Source of the DNA: Ramlibacter sp.
GTDB taxonomy: Bacteria; Pseudomonadota; Gammaproteobacteria; Burkholderiales; Burkholderiaceae_C
NCBI GenBank assembly: GCA_019635435.1
Contig: JAHBZM010000001.1
Span: 3,472,001 to 3,536,000 of the forward strand
DNA: 64,000 bases
Reading direction: 5' to 3'
Under the pieces are notes generated by a model, which was not told the origin of the DNA, did no database searches, and saw only the letters and a program-made list of their open reading frames with translations. Within the stretch, counting starts at the first letter, position 1, and each line of letters starts with the position of its first letter. Shown here piece after piece: positions 24,012-32,849 of the stretch. The position numbers and the translations under genes were made by a program.

Positions 24012-25388
24012 TCAGCGCTTGGGCTTCTTCTTGGCCGCCTGGGCGTTGCCAAACATGAAGCTGAAACCCGAGGCCGTGGTGCTCTGGCTTTGGGCCGTGG
24101 TGGCAAAGGAGTGGCAGCCCAGGCAACTGTTGCCCTGGGTTTGCATGAAGGTCTCCAGTACCGGGTTGACCAGCGTGGCCGTGCTCACCGTGCCGGCCGA
24201 CAGCGGCGTGGTGGCCGGCACCGGGCTGGTGAGCGTGAGCGCCGTGGGCGACCACTGGGTGTCCACCATGGCGTAGTACTGCCAGGGCCCGCTGGGGTTG
24301 CCCTCGACCATGATTTTCTGCGCCTTGACGTTGACGCTGGCGGCCTGCGGGTCGTCAGGGAACACCTGGGTCACCTGCGTCGGGTTGGTGCCCGAGGTAT
24401 TGGCCGGCGTGCTGCTTGCCGGGTTGTAGAAGGTGTGGGTGCCCGGGGCCGTGGTGCCCGCCAGGGGTGCGTTGTCCACCTGGTAGAAGGTGGCCCACAT
24501 GCCCGCGCTGTTGGGGCCGCCGGCCGCAAACACATGCAGGCCCACCAGCCCCACGGTCACCGTGCTGCCCGCGCCCGAGGTGGACGGCAGGTAACCCGGC
24601 GCGGTGTGGAAGCGGCCCGAAGATGCCTCCGTGGAGGTCAGCACCTTCCAGGCCGCCTTGACCTCGATCGCCCCCATGGGCAGCACGATGTTCTTCTTCG
24701 CGGCGTAAGCCACCTGGCTGCTGGCGTTGTAGAGCTTGTTCTTCACGATGTAGTCGAACTGCGCCTTGTTCATCGCCACGTCGTAATACACCGGGTTGCC
24801 CTGCTGGTCGTAGAGCACATAGCCATCGGCCTGCTCGATCTGGTCCAGCGGCACCGGCGCGTTGCGCAGGCCATGGCCGGCCTGCAGCAGCGAGGCGACC
24901 CGCTTGGAGACCTTGGAAGTGCGCGTGAGAACGCGCAGGCGCCCTGCCGCGGCCTGGGTTGCCAGTGCCTTGGGCATGGCTGAGCGCATCACCCCCTGGC
25001 TCCACGGGCTTGGGGTCGCGCCGTTGGGCAGAAACACCTGCTCTTCGGTCTTGAAGGTTTCCCACACCGTGGCGCCCGGGGCGCCAAACTGGGCGCTGGT
25101 GTCGGGCACGCCGCGCACTCCCTTCTTGGCGGGCCAGTTGAGGTAGAAAAACGTCTGCCACATCGCGCAATCGGCGCCGGGGTTGGTGAACTCGGCATTG
25201 CTGAGCATGGGAACAGGCTGCAGCTTGATCATCATCGGGCCAAAGCCGCCGCAGGCGAAGCTGGGGACGGTGGTGGTGCCTGCAGCCATCGCCGGGGCGG
25301 CCAGGCCCAGGCCGGCCAGCAGGCCCAGCGTGAGCCAGGCGCGACGGGCATGACGCATGCCCTCGTGAAAGATGAGATGTTTCATCAT
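24012..25388 (-). CDS. Exported monoheme cytochrome c-like protein, function unknown
   Basis: 458-residue periplasmic protein with a signal peptide (AWLTLGLLAGLGLAAPAMAA, about residues 17-36). The only haem motif is CLGCH near residue 425, close to the C-terminus, followed by a Lys-rich end (AAKKKPKR). The large N-terminal part contains WQTFFYLNWPAKKGVRGVP, LYDQQGNPVYYDVAMNKAQF and WQYYAMVDTQWSP and is not a recognised enzyme domain. The layout resembles uncharacterised Burkholderiales cytochrome family proteins. A GAGAGGA ribosome site precedes the two adjacent ATGs (25388 or 25385). The redox partner is unknown. Confidence 0.75.
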   Translation of the reverse strand: MMKHLIFHEGMRHARRAWLTLGLLAGLGLAAPAMAAGTTTVPSFACGGFGPMMIKLQPVPMLSNAEFTNPGADCAMWQTFFYLNWPAKKGVRGVPDTSAQFGAPGATVWETFKTEEQVFLPNGATPSPWSQGVMRSAMPKALATQAAAGRLRVLTRTSKVSKRVASLLQAGHGLRNAPVPLDQIEQADGYVLYDQQGNPVYYDVAMNKAQFDYIVKNKLYNASSQVAYAAKKNIVLPMGAIEVKAAWKVLTSTEASSGRFHTAPGYLPSTSGAGSTVTVGLVGLHVFAAGGPNSAGMWATFYQVDNAPLAGTTAPGTHTFYNPASSTPANTSGTNPTQVTQVFPDDPQAASVNVKAQKIMVEGNPSGPWQYYAMVDTQWSPTALTLTSPVPATTPLSAGTVSTATLVNPVLETFMQTQGNSCLGCHSFATTAQSQSTTASGFSFMFGNAQAAKKKPKR

Positions 25389-25539
25389 GGTTTTCCTCTC
25401 TGCTTTATGAAGGGTCCGTGATCACGGGCGCCCGCCCGCACCACGAATCCAGCATAGGAGAAAGACCGGCGATATCCCAGCCCCACCCTGTCAACCTTGA
25501 CAGGGTGGCCGCTGTCAGCACCCCACCCATAATCACGCC

Positions 25540-26904
25540 ATGCCCCCTCCAACCCCCACCACAAACAGGCCCCGGGTCCTCATCGTCGGCTGCGGCTTTG
25601 GCGGCCTGGAAGCCGCCCGTGCACTGCGCGGCGCAGCCGTTGACGTGACCCTGATCGACAGGACCAACCACCACCTGTTCCAGCCCCTGCTCTACCAGGT
25701 GGCCACGGCCGGACTGTCGGCCCCGGCCATCGCGGCGCCCATTCGCCACCTGTTTCGGCGGCAGTCCAACCTGACCACGTTGCTGGGCGAAGTCACCGCC
25801 ATCGACGCGGTTTCCAGGTCGGTGACGCTGCGTGACGGCAGCTCCCTGCCCTGGGACCACCTGATCGTGGCCGCGGGGGCCACGCACAGCTACTTTGGCC
25901 GCGACGACTGGGCGCCCTTCGCGCCCGGCCTCAAGACGCTGGACGATGCCTTTGAGATCCGCCGCCGCATCCTGCTGGCCTTTGAAGCCGCCGAGAAGGA
26001 AGACGACCCCGACCGGCGCGCTGCCTGGCTGAACTTTGTGGTGGTCGGCGCCGGGCCCACCGGCGTGGAGATGGCCGGGACCCTGGCCGAAATCGCACGC
26101 CACACGCTGCCCGGCGAGTTCCGCCGCATCGACCCGGCCAGCGCCAAGGTGATCCTGCTGGAAGGCGGCTCGCGCGTGCTGCAGGCCATGCCGCCAGCCC
26201 TGAGCCAGCGCGCGCTGGAGCAACTGGAGAAGCTGGGGGTCGAGGTGCGGCTCAATGCACGGGTCACAGCCATCGACGAAGCGGGGTTGAGGGTCGAATC
26301 GGCCGGGAGTCCAGGACTGGCGGCCACTGACAGCTATCAAATCAGTAGCAAATGCATGGTCTGGGCGGCCGGCGTGGCGGCCTCGCCGCTGGGCCGCGAG
26401 CTGGCGCAGGCCACCGGCTGCGAGACCGACCGCGCGGGCCGGGTGCGGGTGGCGCCCGACCTGAGCCTGGCCGGTCACCCGGGCATCAGCGTGATCGGCG
26501 ACCTGGCCAGCGCCAGCAGCCACGCACCGGGCAAGGCGCCCACCCCGGTGCCAGGCGTGTCACCGGCCGCCAAGCAGATGGGGCGGGCCGCCGCCGCCAA
26601 CATCCTGCGCCGGCTGCGCGGCGAAGAGGCGCGGGCATTCCACTATGCCGACTACGGCAACCTGGCGACCATCGGCCGCAACTCCGCCGTGGTGGACCTC
26701 AGCTCACCCGTGGGCCCGGTGCGCTTCAGCGGCTACCCGGCCTGGCTGTTCTGGCTGTTTGCCCACGTGTATTTCCTGATCGGCTTTCGCAACCGGCTGG
26801 TGGTGCTGATGGACTGGGCCTGGGCCTACTGGAGCTTTGCGCGCTACGCGCGCGTGGTCACGGGCATGGCGACCCCGAAGGAGCCGGCCGCGCCTGTTCA
26901 GTAG
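25540..26904 (+). CDS. ndh: Type II NADH dehydrogenase (NAD(P)/FAD-dependent oxidoreductase)
   Basis: 454-residue membrane-associated flavoprotein that passes electrons from NADH to quinone without proton pumping. The FAD loop VLIVGCGFGGLEAARAL is near residue 12, FQPLLYQVATAGLSAP follows, the NADH loop VVGAGPTGVEMAGTLAE is near residue 170, and the second FAD motif GISVIGDLA is near residue 315. A hydrophobic C-terminal segment (AWLFWLFAHVYFLIGFRNRL) anchors it to the membrane. Residues about 256-275 (SAGSPGLAATDSYQISSKC) are encoded by copy C of the dispersed repeat and sit just before the conserved WAAGV, so the gene carries an in-frame insertion. Confidence 0.92.
   Translation: MPPPTPTTNRPRVLIVGCGFGGLEAARALRGAAVDVTLIDRTNHHLFQPLLYQVATAGLSAPAIAAPIRHLFRRQSNLTTLLGEVTAIDAVSRSVTLRDGSSLPWDHLIVAAGATHSYFGRDDWAPFAPGLKTLDDAFEIRRRILLAFEAAEKEDDPDRRAAWLNFVVVGAGPTGVEMAGTLAEIARHTLPGEFRRIDPASAKVILLEGGSRVLQAMPPALSQRALEQLEKLGVEVRLNARVTAIDEAGLRVESAGSPGLAATDSYQISSKCMVWAAGVAASPLGRELAQATGCETDRAGRVRVAPDLSLAGHPGISVIGDLASASSHAPGKAPTPVPGVSPAAKQMGRAAAANILRRLRGEEARAFHYADYGNLATIGRNSAVVDLSSPVGPVRFSGYPAWLFWLFAHVYFLIGFRNRLVVLMDWAWAYWSFARYARVVTGMATPKEPAAPVQ
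26304..26355 (-). repeat. Dispersed repeat, copy C, inside the ndh gene
   Basis: Reverse-orientation copy of the repeat; the 29-bp core is 26302-26330. Read on the minus strand it has TTTGATAGCTGTCAGTGGCC, then GCCAGTCCTGGACTCC, closely matching copies A and D. It adds about 18 codons to ndh without breaking the frame, between the third beta strand segment ending RVESAG and the WAAGV motif. Confidence 0.8.
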
Positions 26905-26911
26905 CCAGTAG

Positions 26912-27130
26912 TCAGTAGTGCGGCGGGCGTTCGTCCAGCAGGCTACGGAACTCACTCGCCCCAGAACCCTGCTGCTGGGCCTTGAGCTGGCCCAGCTGCT
27001 GCACCAGCAGGTCGATCTGCTCCTGCTGGCGAACAATCACCTGGTTGAGCTCGTCCACCAGGTCTTCGGTGAAGCTGGCCTTGATTTCCAGCTCGGTCAG
27101 GCGGCGGTCGGTGTCGGTCTGCGCGGTCAT
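26912..27130 (-). CDS. slyX: SlyX family protein
   Basis: 72-residue helical protein of the SlyX family. RRLTELEIKASFTEDLVDEL followed by NQVIVRQQEQIDLLVQQLGQ is a continuous coiled coil, and the protein ends in RPPHY, which is the conserved SlyX C-terminus. SlyX function is unknown. The ATG at 27130 is taken as the start; a GTG five codons upstream (27145) is possible. It is convergent with ndh, with 7 bases between the stops. Confidence 0.9.
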   Translation of the reverse strand: MTAQTDTDRRLTELEIKASFTEDLVDELNQVIVRQQEQIDLLVQQLGQLKAQQQGSGASEFRSLLDERPPHY

Positions 27131-27145
27131 GGCGCTATTGGACAC

Positions 27146-27168
27146 GAAAGCGGCGCCCGTGCGCCGCG
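27146..27168 (-). terminator. Possible rho-independent terminator after the small secreted protein gene
   Basis: On the minus strand a perfect 7-bp stem GCGGCGC/GCGCCGC with a 4-base loop (27150-27167) is followed by TTTCG, a short T run. It lies 26 bases after the stop of the gene at 27194-27442. The T run is short, so termination would be partial; the hairpin also lies just upstream of slyX. Confidence 0.45.
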
Positions 27169-27193
27169 GGGCCTGAAGGCCCGTGGACAGGCC

Positions 27194-27442
27194 TCAGATG
27201 CCGAGCAGCTTCTTGGCTTCGCCCAGCGCCTTCATGGAGTCGTCATGCTTGCCCGCCTTGTGAAAGGCTTCGCCGTCGGCACGCAGCTTGGTGACCTTGG
27301 CCGACACGTCCTTGGACAGGGCTGGCTTGGTGGCGAGCTTGGCATCGATGGCCTTCATTTCATTGGGGCAGTTGTGCGCCAGCGCCACACCGCTGGCAGC
27401 AAACAGGGCGATGGAAGCCACAACAGAAATCAGTGTGCGCAT
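27194..27442 (-). CDS. Small exported helical protein, function unknown
   Basis: 82-residue protein with a signal peptide (LISVVASIALFAASGVALAH, about residues 4-23). The mature part begins HNCPNEMKAIDAKLATKPAL and is mostly helical and rich in Lys and Ala (SKDVSAKVTKLRADGEAFHK, AGKHDDSMKALGEAKKLLGI), the pattern of small periplasmic helical-hairpin proteins common in Comamonadaceae. It has one Cys. No function is known. The ATG at 27442 gives the natural signal peptide. Confidence 0.75.
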   Translation of the reverse strand: MRTLISVVASIALFAASGVALAHNCPNEMKAIDAKLATKPALSKDVSAKVTKLRADGEAFHKAGKHDDSMKALGEAKKLLGI

Positions 27443-27556
27443 GGCAGTCTCCAATCCAATTGAGGGAAGGGCCCCAATTTAGCGCAAACACACGCCCAGG
27501 TCACGCCCACGTCACGCCGCAAGGCAAAGAAACGCAGTCGATGCCCCATGCCGAAT

Positions 27557-27985
27557 TCAGTGCAGCGTGTTTTCCATGATCTGGTGCACTTGCTCCCCCA
27601 GGTCCTTCGATGGAATGATCACCATCTGCTTGCCACCAATTTCTGCCGAGTAGCGTGACGCCTCGCTGGCGTGCTGATAGGCCTCGCCGAGCCGGACAAT
27701 CAGTTTCCCGACCTCGATCTGCGACAGATTGTGTTCGCCAGCAAAGTCCTTGAGGCTGGTCACTTCGCCATCATGAAGCCACGCGATGCCGAAGTTGCCC
27801 GGCGGCTTGCCGAGGAAAACAAAGGCCTCATGCTCGGCGGGAACCACTTCCAGGTGGCCGGATACCTTGTGCGCCAGTTCCTCAAGCGGCGCTTTGACTT
27901 CATCGAGTTTGACCATCGTCTCGCCCCCGGCCGGCAGCGGCGGATAGTCAACCTTGCCGCCAAAAATCTTGTCCAGGAATCCCAT
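27557..27985 (-). CDS. Conserved hypothetical cytoplasmic protein
   Basis: 142-residue protein without signal peptide or membrane segments. It begins MGFLDKIFGGKVDYPPLPAG and contains EELAHKVSGHLEVVPAEHEA and GNFGIAWLHDGEVTSLKDFA. I do not recognise the family. The start has GGAGAAC ribosome sequence about 6 bases upstream. The gene and the 150 bases upstream of it are less GC-rich than their neighbours. It stands alone between two unrelated genes. Confidence 0.65.
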   Translation of the reverse strand: MGFLDKIFGGKVDYPPLPAGGETMVKLDEVKAPLEELAHKVSGHLEVVPAEHEAFVFLGKPPGNFGIAWLHDGEVTSLKDFAGEHNLSQIEVGKLIVRLGEAYQHASEASRYSAEIGGKQMVIIPSKDLGEQVHQIMENTLH

Positions 27986-28136
27986 GCTGTTCTCCTTTCA
28001 GAAGAGTTCAAGAGAGGCTGGCAACTGTTCACCATGTTGCAGCAAAGACAGCTCGCCAGAAACATTGACCTTAGGGCAGAAGCCCACTCATTTCAAATCA
28101 CGGTTACTGGAGCACCTGCCCGTTGGCGCCTTCCAC

Positions 28137-29249
28137 TCAGCCCACAGGCTGACGGAAACTCGCCCACGCAGCCTCTGTTGGCGTGGTGCCCGCCCCCGGC
28201 AACTGCGGCAGCCTGAAGTGCCCGTCCACCACGGTGGCCGGATCGGTGAAGCAGTCCTTGATCCAGGGGATGTATTCCAGCACCTGCACCGCCGGGTGGG
28301 CATAGCTCAGGTGCACGTGCACCTGGCTCATGTCGCCGGCATGCGGCGCCACGGGCAGGCGGTGGCTGTGCGCGGTTTCGCAGACGCGCAGCACCTCGGT
28401 CAGGCCGCCCATGCGCGTCACGTCGGGCTGCACCCAGTGGATGGCGTTCTGGTGGAAGAACTCGGCAAAGGCGTCCTGCGTGTACAGCTGCTCGCCCAGC
28501 GCCACCGGGATGCGTGTGGCGCGCGCCAGCTCGGCATGGCCCTTCACATCGTCGTACCACAGCGGCTCTTCAAACCAGTACAGGTCCAGCGGCTCGGCGC
28601 CGCGGCAAAAGCGCAGGCAGGTGGGCAGATCCCATTTGCCGTTGCCGTCAACCGCCAGGGTCACGTCGGGGCCGATGGCGTGGCGCACGGCGGCCAGGCG
28701 GCGCAGGTCGCGCTCCACGGTGCTGCCCACCTTGACCTTGATGCCGGTGTAGCCGTCGTCCACGGCGCGCTTTGCGCCCTCCACCAGCTTGTCGTCGGCA
28801 ATGCTGAGCCAGCCAATATCGGTGTTGTAGGCCCGCACCTTGTCGCGCACCTGGCCGCCCAGCAGCTTCCACAGCGGCATGCCCGCGGCCTTGGCCTTGA
28901 GGTCCCACAGCGCGACGTCAATGGCGGCCTGGGCCAGCGTGGTGATGCCCGCGCGGCCCACCCACTGCAGCGCCGGGTTGCGCGCGAGCTTGAGCCACAG
29001 GCGGTTGACGTCATGCGCGTCTTCGCCGATCAACAAGGGCGCATGGCAGGTTTCGATGCAGCGGGTGATGAGCTGGTCGCTGGGCAAATGGGAGTGGGTG
29101 CCGGTGAAGCCGTAGCCGCTCAGGCCGTTGTCGGTGTCGATCCTGGCGCCCACCACGCCCCAGTGGCTGATGGTGTGGGTGCTGTCGGCGATCTGGCTGC
29201 CCGTCACCGGCACATGCAGGATGAAGGGCGCCACGGAGGTGATGTTCAA
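28137..29249 (-). CDS. Enolase-superfamily enzyme, mandelate racemase/galactarate-dehydratase-like
   Basis: 370-residue member of the mandelate racemase branch, which abstracts the alpha proton of a sugar acid. The K-x-K base is in GIKVKVGSTVERD, metal ligands are the D of LAVDGNGKWD, the E of WFEEPLWYDD and the E of VALGEQLY, and the His-Asp dyad partner is in VAPHAGDMSQVHVHLSYAHP. This suits a sugar-acid dehydratase or racemase such as galactarate or talarate dehydratase, but the substrate is unproven. It stands alone between the 27557-27985 protein gene and DUF502. Confidence 0.88.
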   Translation of the reverse strand: MNITSVAPFILHVPVTGSQIADSTHTISHWGVVGARIDTDNGLSGYGFTGTHSHLPSDQLITRCIETCHAPLLIGEDAHDVNRLWLKLARNPALQWVGRAGITTLAQAAIDVALWDLKAKAAGMPLWKLLGGQVRDKVRAYNTDIGWLSIADDKLVEGAKRAVDDGYTGIKVKVGSTVERDLRRLAAVRHAIGPDVTLAVDGNGKWDLPTCLRFCRGAEPLDLYWFEEPLWYDDVKGHAELARATRIPVALGEQLYTQDAFAEFFHQNAIHWVQPDVTRMGGLTEVLRVCETAHSHRLPVAPHAGDMSQVHVHLSYAHPAVQVLEYIPWIKDCFTDPATVVDGHFRLPQLPGAGTTPTEAAWASFRQPVG

Positions 29250-29311
29250 AGCGGTCTCCTTGTTGTGAATTGATTGTGCCGCGAACGCCGCAGCCGCGCT
29301 AAGCTGCGCCC

Positions 29312-29980
29312 ATGAAAATCACGCTCCAGCACCCTGTACGCACCCTGTTGACCGGCGCCCTGGCGCTTCTGCCCCTGGCGGCCACCGCGCTGGTGCTGGC
29401 CTGGATCTTCCGGTTTCTCAGCGCCTGGCTCGGGCCTGAGAGCGTGTTCGGCCGGTTTCTGACCTTTGTGGGCCTGGGCGTCACGCAGTCCGAGGCGGTG
29501 GGTTACCTGCTGGGCGTCGTGCTGCTGGTGGCCTGTGTCTATGTCTTTGGCCTGCTGGTCGAGGCCGGGCTGCAGCGCGGCATGGCCCGGCTGCTTGACG
29601 CGCTGGTCAGGCGCATCCCCGTGGTGCGCACCATCTACGACGTGATCCAGAAACTGGTGGCCCTGCTGGCCCACAAGGACGAGGGCGCGGCGCGGTCCAT
29701 GAGCCCGGTCTGGCTGCACTTTGGCGGCAAGGACTCGGGGCAGTCCACAGCGGTGCTGGGGCTGCTGTCCACCGCCCAGCCCGTGATGCTGGGCGGCAAG
29801 CCCTATGTGGGGGTGCTGGTACCCACCGCGCCAGTGCCCGTGGGCGGCGGCCTGCTGTATGTGCCGCCTGAGTGGGTCGAGCCGGCCCAGGTGGGCATGG
29901 AGGGCCTGACCAGCATCTATGTGTCGATGGGGGTCACCTCGGGCCAATACCTGGACAAGGCTGATTCCGGGCCGGTCTGA
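29312..29980 (+). CDS. DUF502-family inner-membrane protein
   Basis: 222-residue protein of the DUF502 family. Two membrane segments are visible (about residues 8-28, LTGALALLPLAATALVLAWI, and 60-82, GYLLGVVLLVACVYVFGLLV), then a soluble domain with MARLLDALVRRIPVVRTIYD and the conserved VFVPTAPVPVGGGLLYVPPE-like stretch VPTAPVPVGGGLLYVPPEWV. The family is widespread in proteobacteria, and its function is not established. It diverges from the enolase-superfamily gene with 62 bases between starts. Confidence 0.9.
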   Translation: MKITLQHPVRTLLTGALALLPLAATALVLAWIFRFLSAWLGPESVFGRFLTFVGLGVTQSEAVGYLLGVVLLVACVYVFGLLVEAGLQRGMARLLDALVRRIPVVRTIYDVIQKLVALLAHKDEGAARSMSPVWLHFGGKDSGQSTAVLGLLSTAQPVMLGGKPYVGVLVPTAPVPVGGGLLYVPPEWVEPAQVGMEGLTSIYVSMGVTSGQYLDKADSGPV

Positions 29981-29991
29981 GCCCAGCGGCT

Positions 29992-30981
29992 TCAGGCGGC
30001 GCCGCGGCCCTTCTGGCTTTCAAAATAAACCACCTTGCGGGCGCGCTGCACGTCGCCCAGCGGCCGGTGGGCGGCCAGCGCCTGCCACGGGTCAATCACC
30101 GTGGCCTCGACACGCTGGGCCAGCGACTGGCCATCGACCCCGGCCGTGTCCTGGGTAGGCAGCGTCAGGCGCGCCACGGTCACATACGGGGTGGGCCAGT
30201 TGACGGACGCGTCCTCGATCGGGGTCACGGCCTCGCTGACCCAGGGCTGCAGTTGCAGGTCCCAGTTCAATGCCTGCCGGGCCAGGCGGGCGCTGAAGTC
30301 AGCGTTCCAGTCCTTGTTGGCGCCCGGCGTGGGCGAGCCATTGGCCTCGTGGGGCACCAGCCGCACGCGCGCCGCGTAGGGGCCGTTGGCCATGGGCACG
30401 GCGCTGAACATTTTCTCGGTGGCAAAGCCGGTGAACGGTTTGCCGGCCATCCGGGCCAGCTTGGCCAGTTGCGCCGGCAGGCCGAACACGCCGTAGCGCT
30501 TGACGACGTGCTTGAGCAGCGACCCGTTGCCCCAGGACGCGGCCTCGACAAAGTCCACAAACTCGGCGCTGCCCTTGAAGGCGAACGCTTCCTGGTTGAT
30601 CAGGGTGAAGTCCTGGCTCTTGGCGGGGCCGTTGCCCAGCGCCGAGTCGCCCTGCACGCCCAGCACGCGGAAGGCAAAGCCCCGGATGTCGGGCATGCTG
30701 TCGCGGGCCTTGTCCAGCCCCCCATTGGACAACCGGACCCACACCTCATGGGTTCCCGGCTCGCTGAACAGGCCCTGCGCCGCCCAGGCCGGCAAGTCGC
30801 CCAGCACCTGCAGCGTGCCCTGGGCCGCCGTGAGCTGCTTGCGGTGCAATGTGCGCCCGGGGCCATAGCGCTCGGACTTGCGCTGCTGGATGGCCGCGAA
30901 CCGCCGCCCCGCCTCGGCATGGCGCTGCGCCTCGTCGGGCGCAATGGTTTCCTGCCAGCCGGTGCCGGGTGCGTCGCTCAT
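29992..30981 (-). CDS. Catalase-family (SrpA-like) haem protein
   Basis: 329-residue protein with the catalase fold but shorter than true catalases (about 480). The distal-side region is RTLHRKQLTAAQGTLQVLGD and VWVRLSNGGLDKARDSMPDI; RGFAFRVLGVQGD is the usual RGxAxK-like segment; near the C-terminus RARKVVYFESQ probably provides the Tyr haem ligand. Members of this minimal catalase group act as peroxidases or have unknown roles. It begins 2 bases after the acyl-CoA ligase stop and is therefore in the same operon. Confidence 0.85.
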   Translation of the reverse strand: MSDAPGTGWQETIAPDEAQRHAEAGRRFAAIQQRKSERYGPGRTLHRKQLTAAQGTLQVLGDLPAWAAQGLFSEPGTHEVWVRLSNGGLDKARDSMPDIRGFAFRVLGVQGDSALGNGPAKSQDFTLINQEAFAFKGSAEFVDFVEAASWGNGSLLKHVVKRYGVFGLPAQLAKLARMAGKPFTGFATEKMFSAVPMANGPYAARVRLVPHEANGSPTPGANKDWNADFSARLARQALNWDLQLQPWVSEAVTPIEDASVNWPTPYVTVARLTLPTQDTAGVDGQSLAQRVEATVIDPWQALAAHRPLGDVQRARKVVYFESQKGRGAA

Positions 30982-30983
30982 GA

Positions 30984-32678
30984 TCAGCCTTTCTGCTCTT
31001 CTTCCTGCAGGGTGCGCCACATCACCTTGCCGCTGCCGCTCTTGGGCAGGGCGTCCACAAACTGCACGATGCGCGGCACCTTGTACACCGCCATATTCTC
31101 GCGGCACCAGGCCACGATGTCTTCCTCGCTGACCTGGCCCTTGTGGCTTTGTCGCAGCACCACCACAGCCTTGACGCTCTCGCCGCGGTAGCTGTCCCGG
31201 GTCGAAATGACGCAGGCCTCCTGGATGGCGGGGTGGCGGAACATCAGCGCCTCCACCTCGGCCGGCCAGACCTTGAAGCCGCTCGCGTTGATCATGCGCT
31301 TGAGCCGGTCGGTGATGAAGAAGTAGCCGTCTTCGTCCACGCGCCCCAGGTCACCCGAGCGGAAGAAGCGCTTGCCTTCCAGCTCGATGAAGGCGGCGGC
31401 GGTGGCATCGGGCCGCTTCCAGTAGCCCTGGAAGATTTCGGGCCCATGCATGATGATTTCGCCCTGCTCACCCGCGGGCATTTCCTGCAGCGTCTCGGGA
31501 TCGACCACACGCGCGTCGGTGCTCATGAACGGAATACCCAGGCATTGCTGCTTGGGGTGGTCGGGCGGGTTGCTGTGGCTGGGCGCCGCGGTTTCGGTCA
31601 GGCCATAGCCTTCGATGTAGCGCAGGCCGTAGTTATCGAAGAGGCGCTGGGCCACGGCCTGCGGCATGGCCGCGCCGCCACCGCCGATATGGACCAGGCT
31701 GCTCAGGTCGTACTGGTCAAAGTTCGGGCTGCCCAGCAGGTCAATCACCATGGTGGGGATGTTGGTCCAGGTGGTGACGCGGTAGCGCGAGATCAGCTTG
31801 CCCGCGAGGTCACGGTCCCAGCGCGGCATCATCACCAGCGTGCTGCCGGTGTAGACGTTGGCATGCATCAGGCTCACCATGCCCGTGATGTGGAACATCG
31901 GCACCACCATCAGCGTGATGTTCTCGGGCGAGGCATTGCCCCACAGGCTGCTGGCCATGGCGTTGTGCATGATGCTGGCGTGCGTGTGCATGCAGCCCTT
32001 GGGCAACCCGGTGGTGCCGCTGGTGTAGGGCAGGATGGCCAGGTCCTGCGGGCCCACCACGGGCTGCGGCGCCGGGGCCTCGCTGGCAATCGCATCGGTC
32101 CAGGCATGCACCTGGCCCCCAGCCAAAGCCGGCAAGGGGTGGCGCGTGAGCAACCAGTCACTCCAGGCCGGCGGCATGTCCGCCGGCGCTTCATCGCCGC
32201 CCGGCATGCAGTCGGTGAACTGCGTGACGATCAGGTGGGCCAGCCGCTCGGCCGGTGCCAGCGCGTCGCTGGCCTTGACCAGCTCGGCCGCGAGGTCGCC
32301 GGTGGTGATGGCAACTTTGGCATCGGGGTCGGTGACGTAGTGCTTGAGCTCCTCGGCGCGGTTCATCGGGTTGACCGGGACCACCACGGCGTTGGCGCGC
32401 AGGATCGCAAAGTGCGCGATCACCAGCTGCGGGCAGTTCTGCATGTTGAGGATCACACGGTCGCCCTTGCCCACGCCCAGCGCCTGCAGATGCGCGGCAA
32501 GCCGCTCGGCCTGCCGCGCCACTTCTGCATAGTGGAACTCGCGGCCAAAAAAGATCACGGCCGGCTTGTCCGGATAGCGCCGCGCGCTGATGGCCATGTT
32601 GTCCCACAAGGGCGTGCGGGGCGGTGAAATGCTGTGGGGAAGGCGCTTGGGCCAGAACTTGTGATGGGGGCGCGACAT
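30984..32678 (-). CDS. AMP-binding acyl-CoA ligase (long-chain-fatty-acid type)
   Basis: 564-residue adenylate-forming ligase. The P-loop is ILPYTSGTTGLPKGCMHTH near residue 215, the A5 motif IEGYGLTETAAPSHSNPP near 355, and SGDLGRVDEDGYFFITDRLK plus RMINASGFKVWPAEVEALMF near 430-455; LPKSGSGKVMWRTLQ at the end holds the catalytic Lys. It probably activates a carboxylic acid (medium or long chain) with CoA. It is followed after 2 bases by the catalase-like gene. It is divergent from the GntR gene, so the operator at 32850-32880 may also affect it. Confidence 0.92.
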   Translation of the reverse strand: MSRPHHKFWPKRLPHSISPPRTPLWDNMAISARRYPDKPAVIFFGREFHYAEVARQAERLAAHLQALGVGKGDRVILNMQNCPQLVIAHFAILRANAVVVPVNPMNRAEELKHYVTDPDAKVAITTGDLAAELVKASDALAPAERLAHLIVTQFTDCMPGGDEAPADMPPAWSDWLLTRHPLPALAGGQVHAWTDAIASEAPAPQPVVGPQDLAILPYTSGTTGLPKGCMHTHASIMHNAMASSLWGNASPENITLMVVPMFHITGMVSLMHANVYTGSTLVMMPRWDRDLAGKLISRYRVTTWTNIPTMVIDLLGSPNFDQYDLSSLVHIGGGGAAMPQAVAQRLFDNYGLRYIEGYGLTETAAPSHSNPPDHPKQQCLGIPFMSTDARVVDPETLQEMPAGEQGEIIMHGPEIFQGYWKRPDATAAAFIELEGKRFFRSGDLGRVDEDGYFFITDRLKRMINASGFKVWPAEVEALMFRHPAIQEACVISTRDSYRGESVKAVVVLRQSHKGQVSEEDIVAWCRENMAVYKVPRIVQFVDALPKSGSGKVMWRTLQEEEQKG

Positions 32679-32849
32679 GGGGTCTCCTGGGTGGGCGCCA
32701 GCCTAACGCGCCCCTTTGTTGCACCGCATCAGGGAAGCCCCGCAGGGCGTCACCTTGGCGACCCCCGGGGATGCACCAGCCTGAGCCTCCTTCGTGGTGC
32801 ATCCGGCCCGCCCGGCTACGGGAAATCACCCAGATTGGTGCGCAAATCT

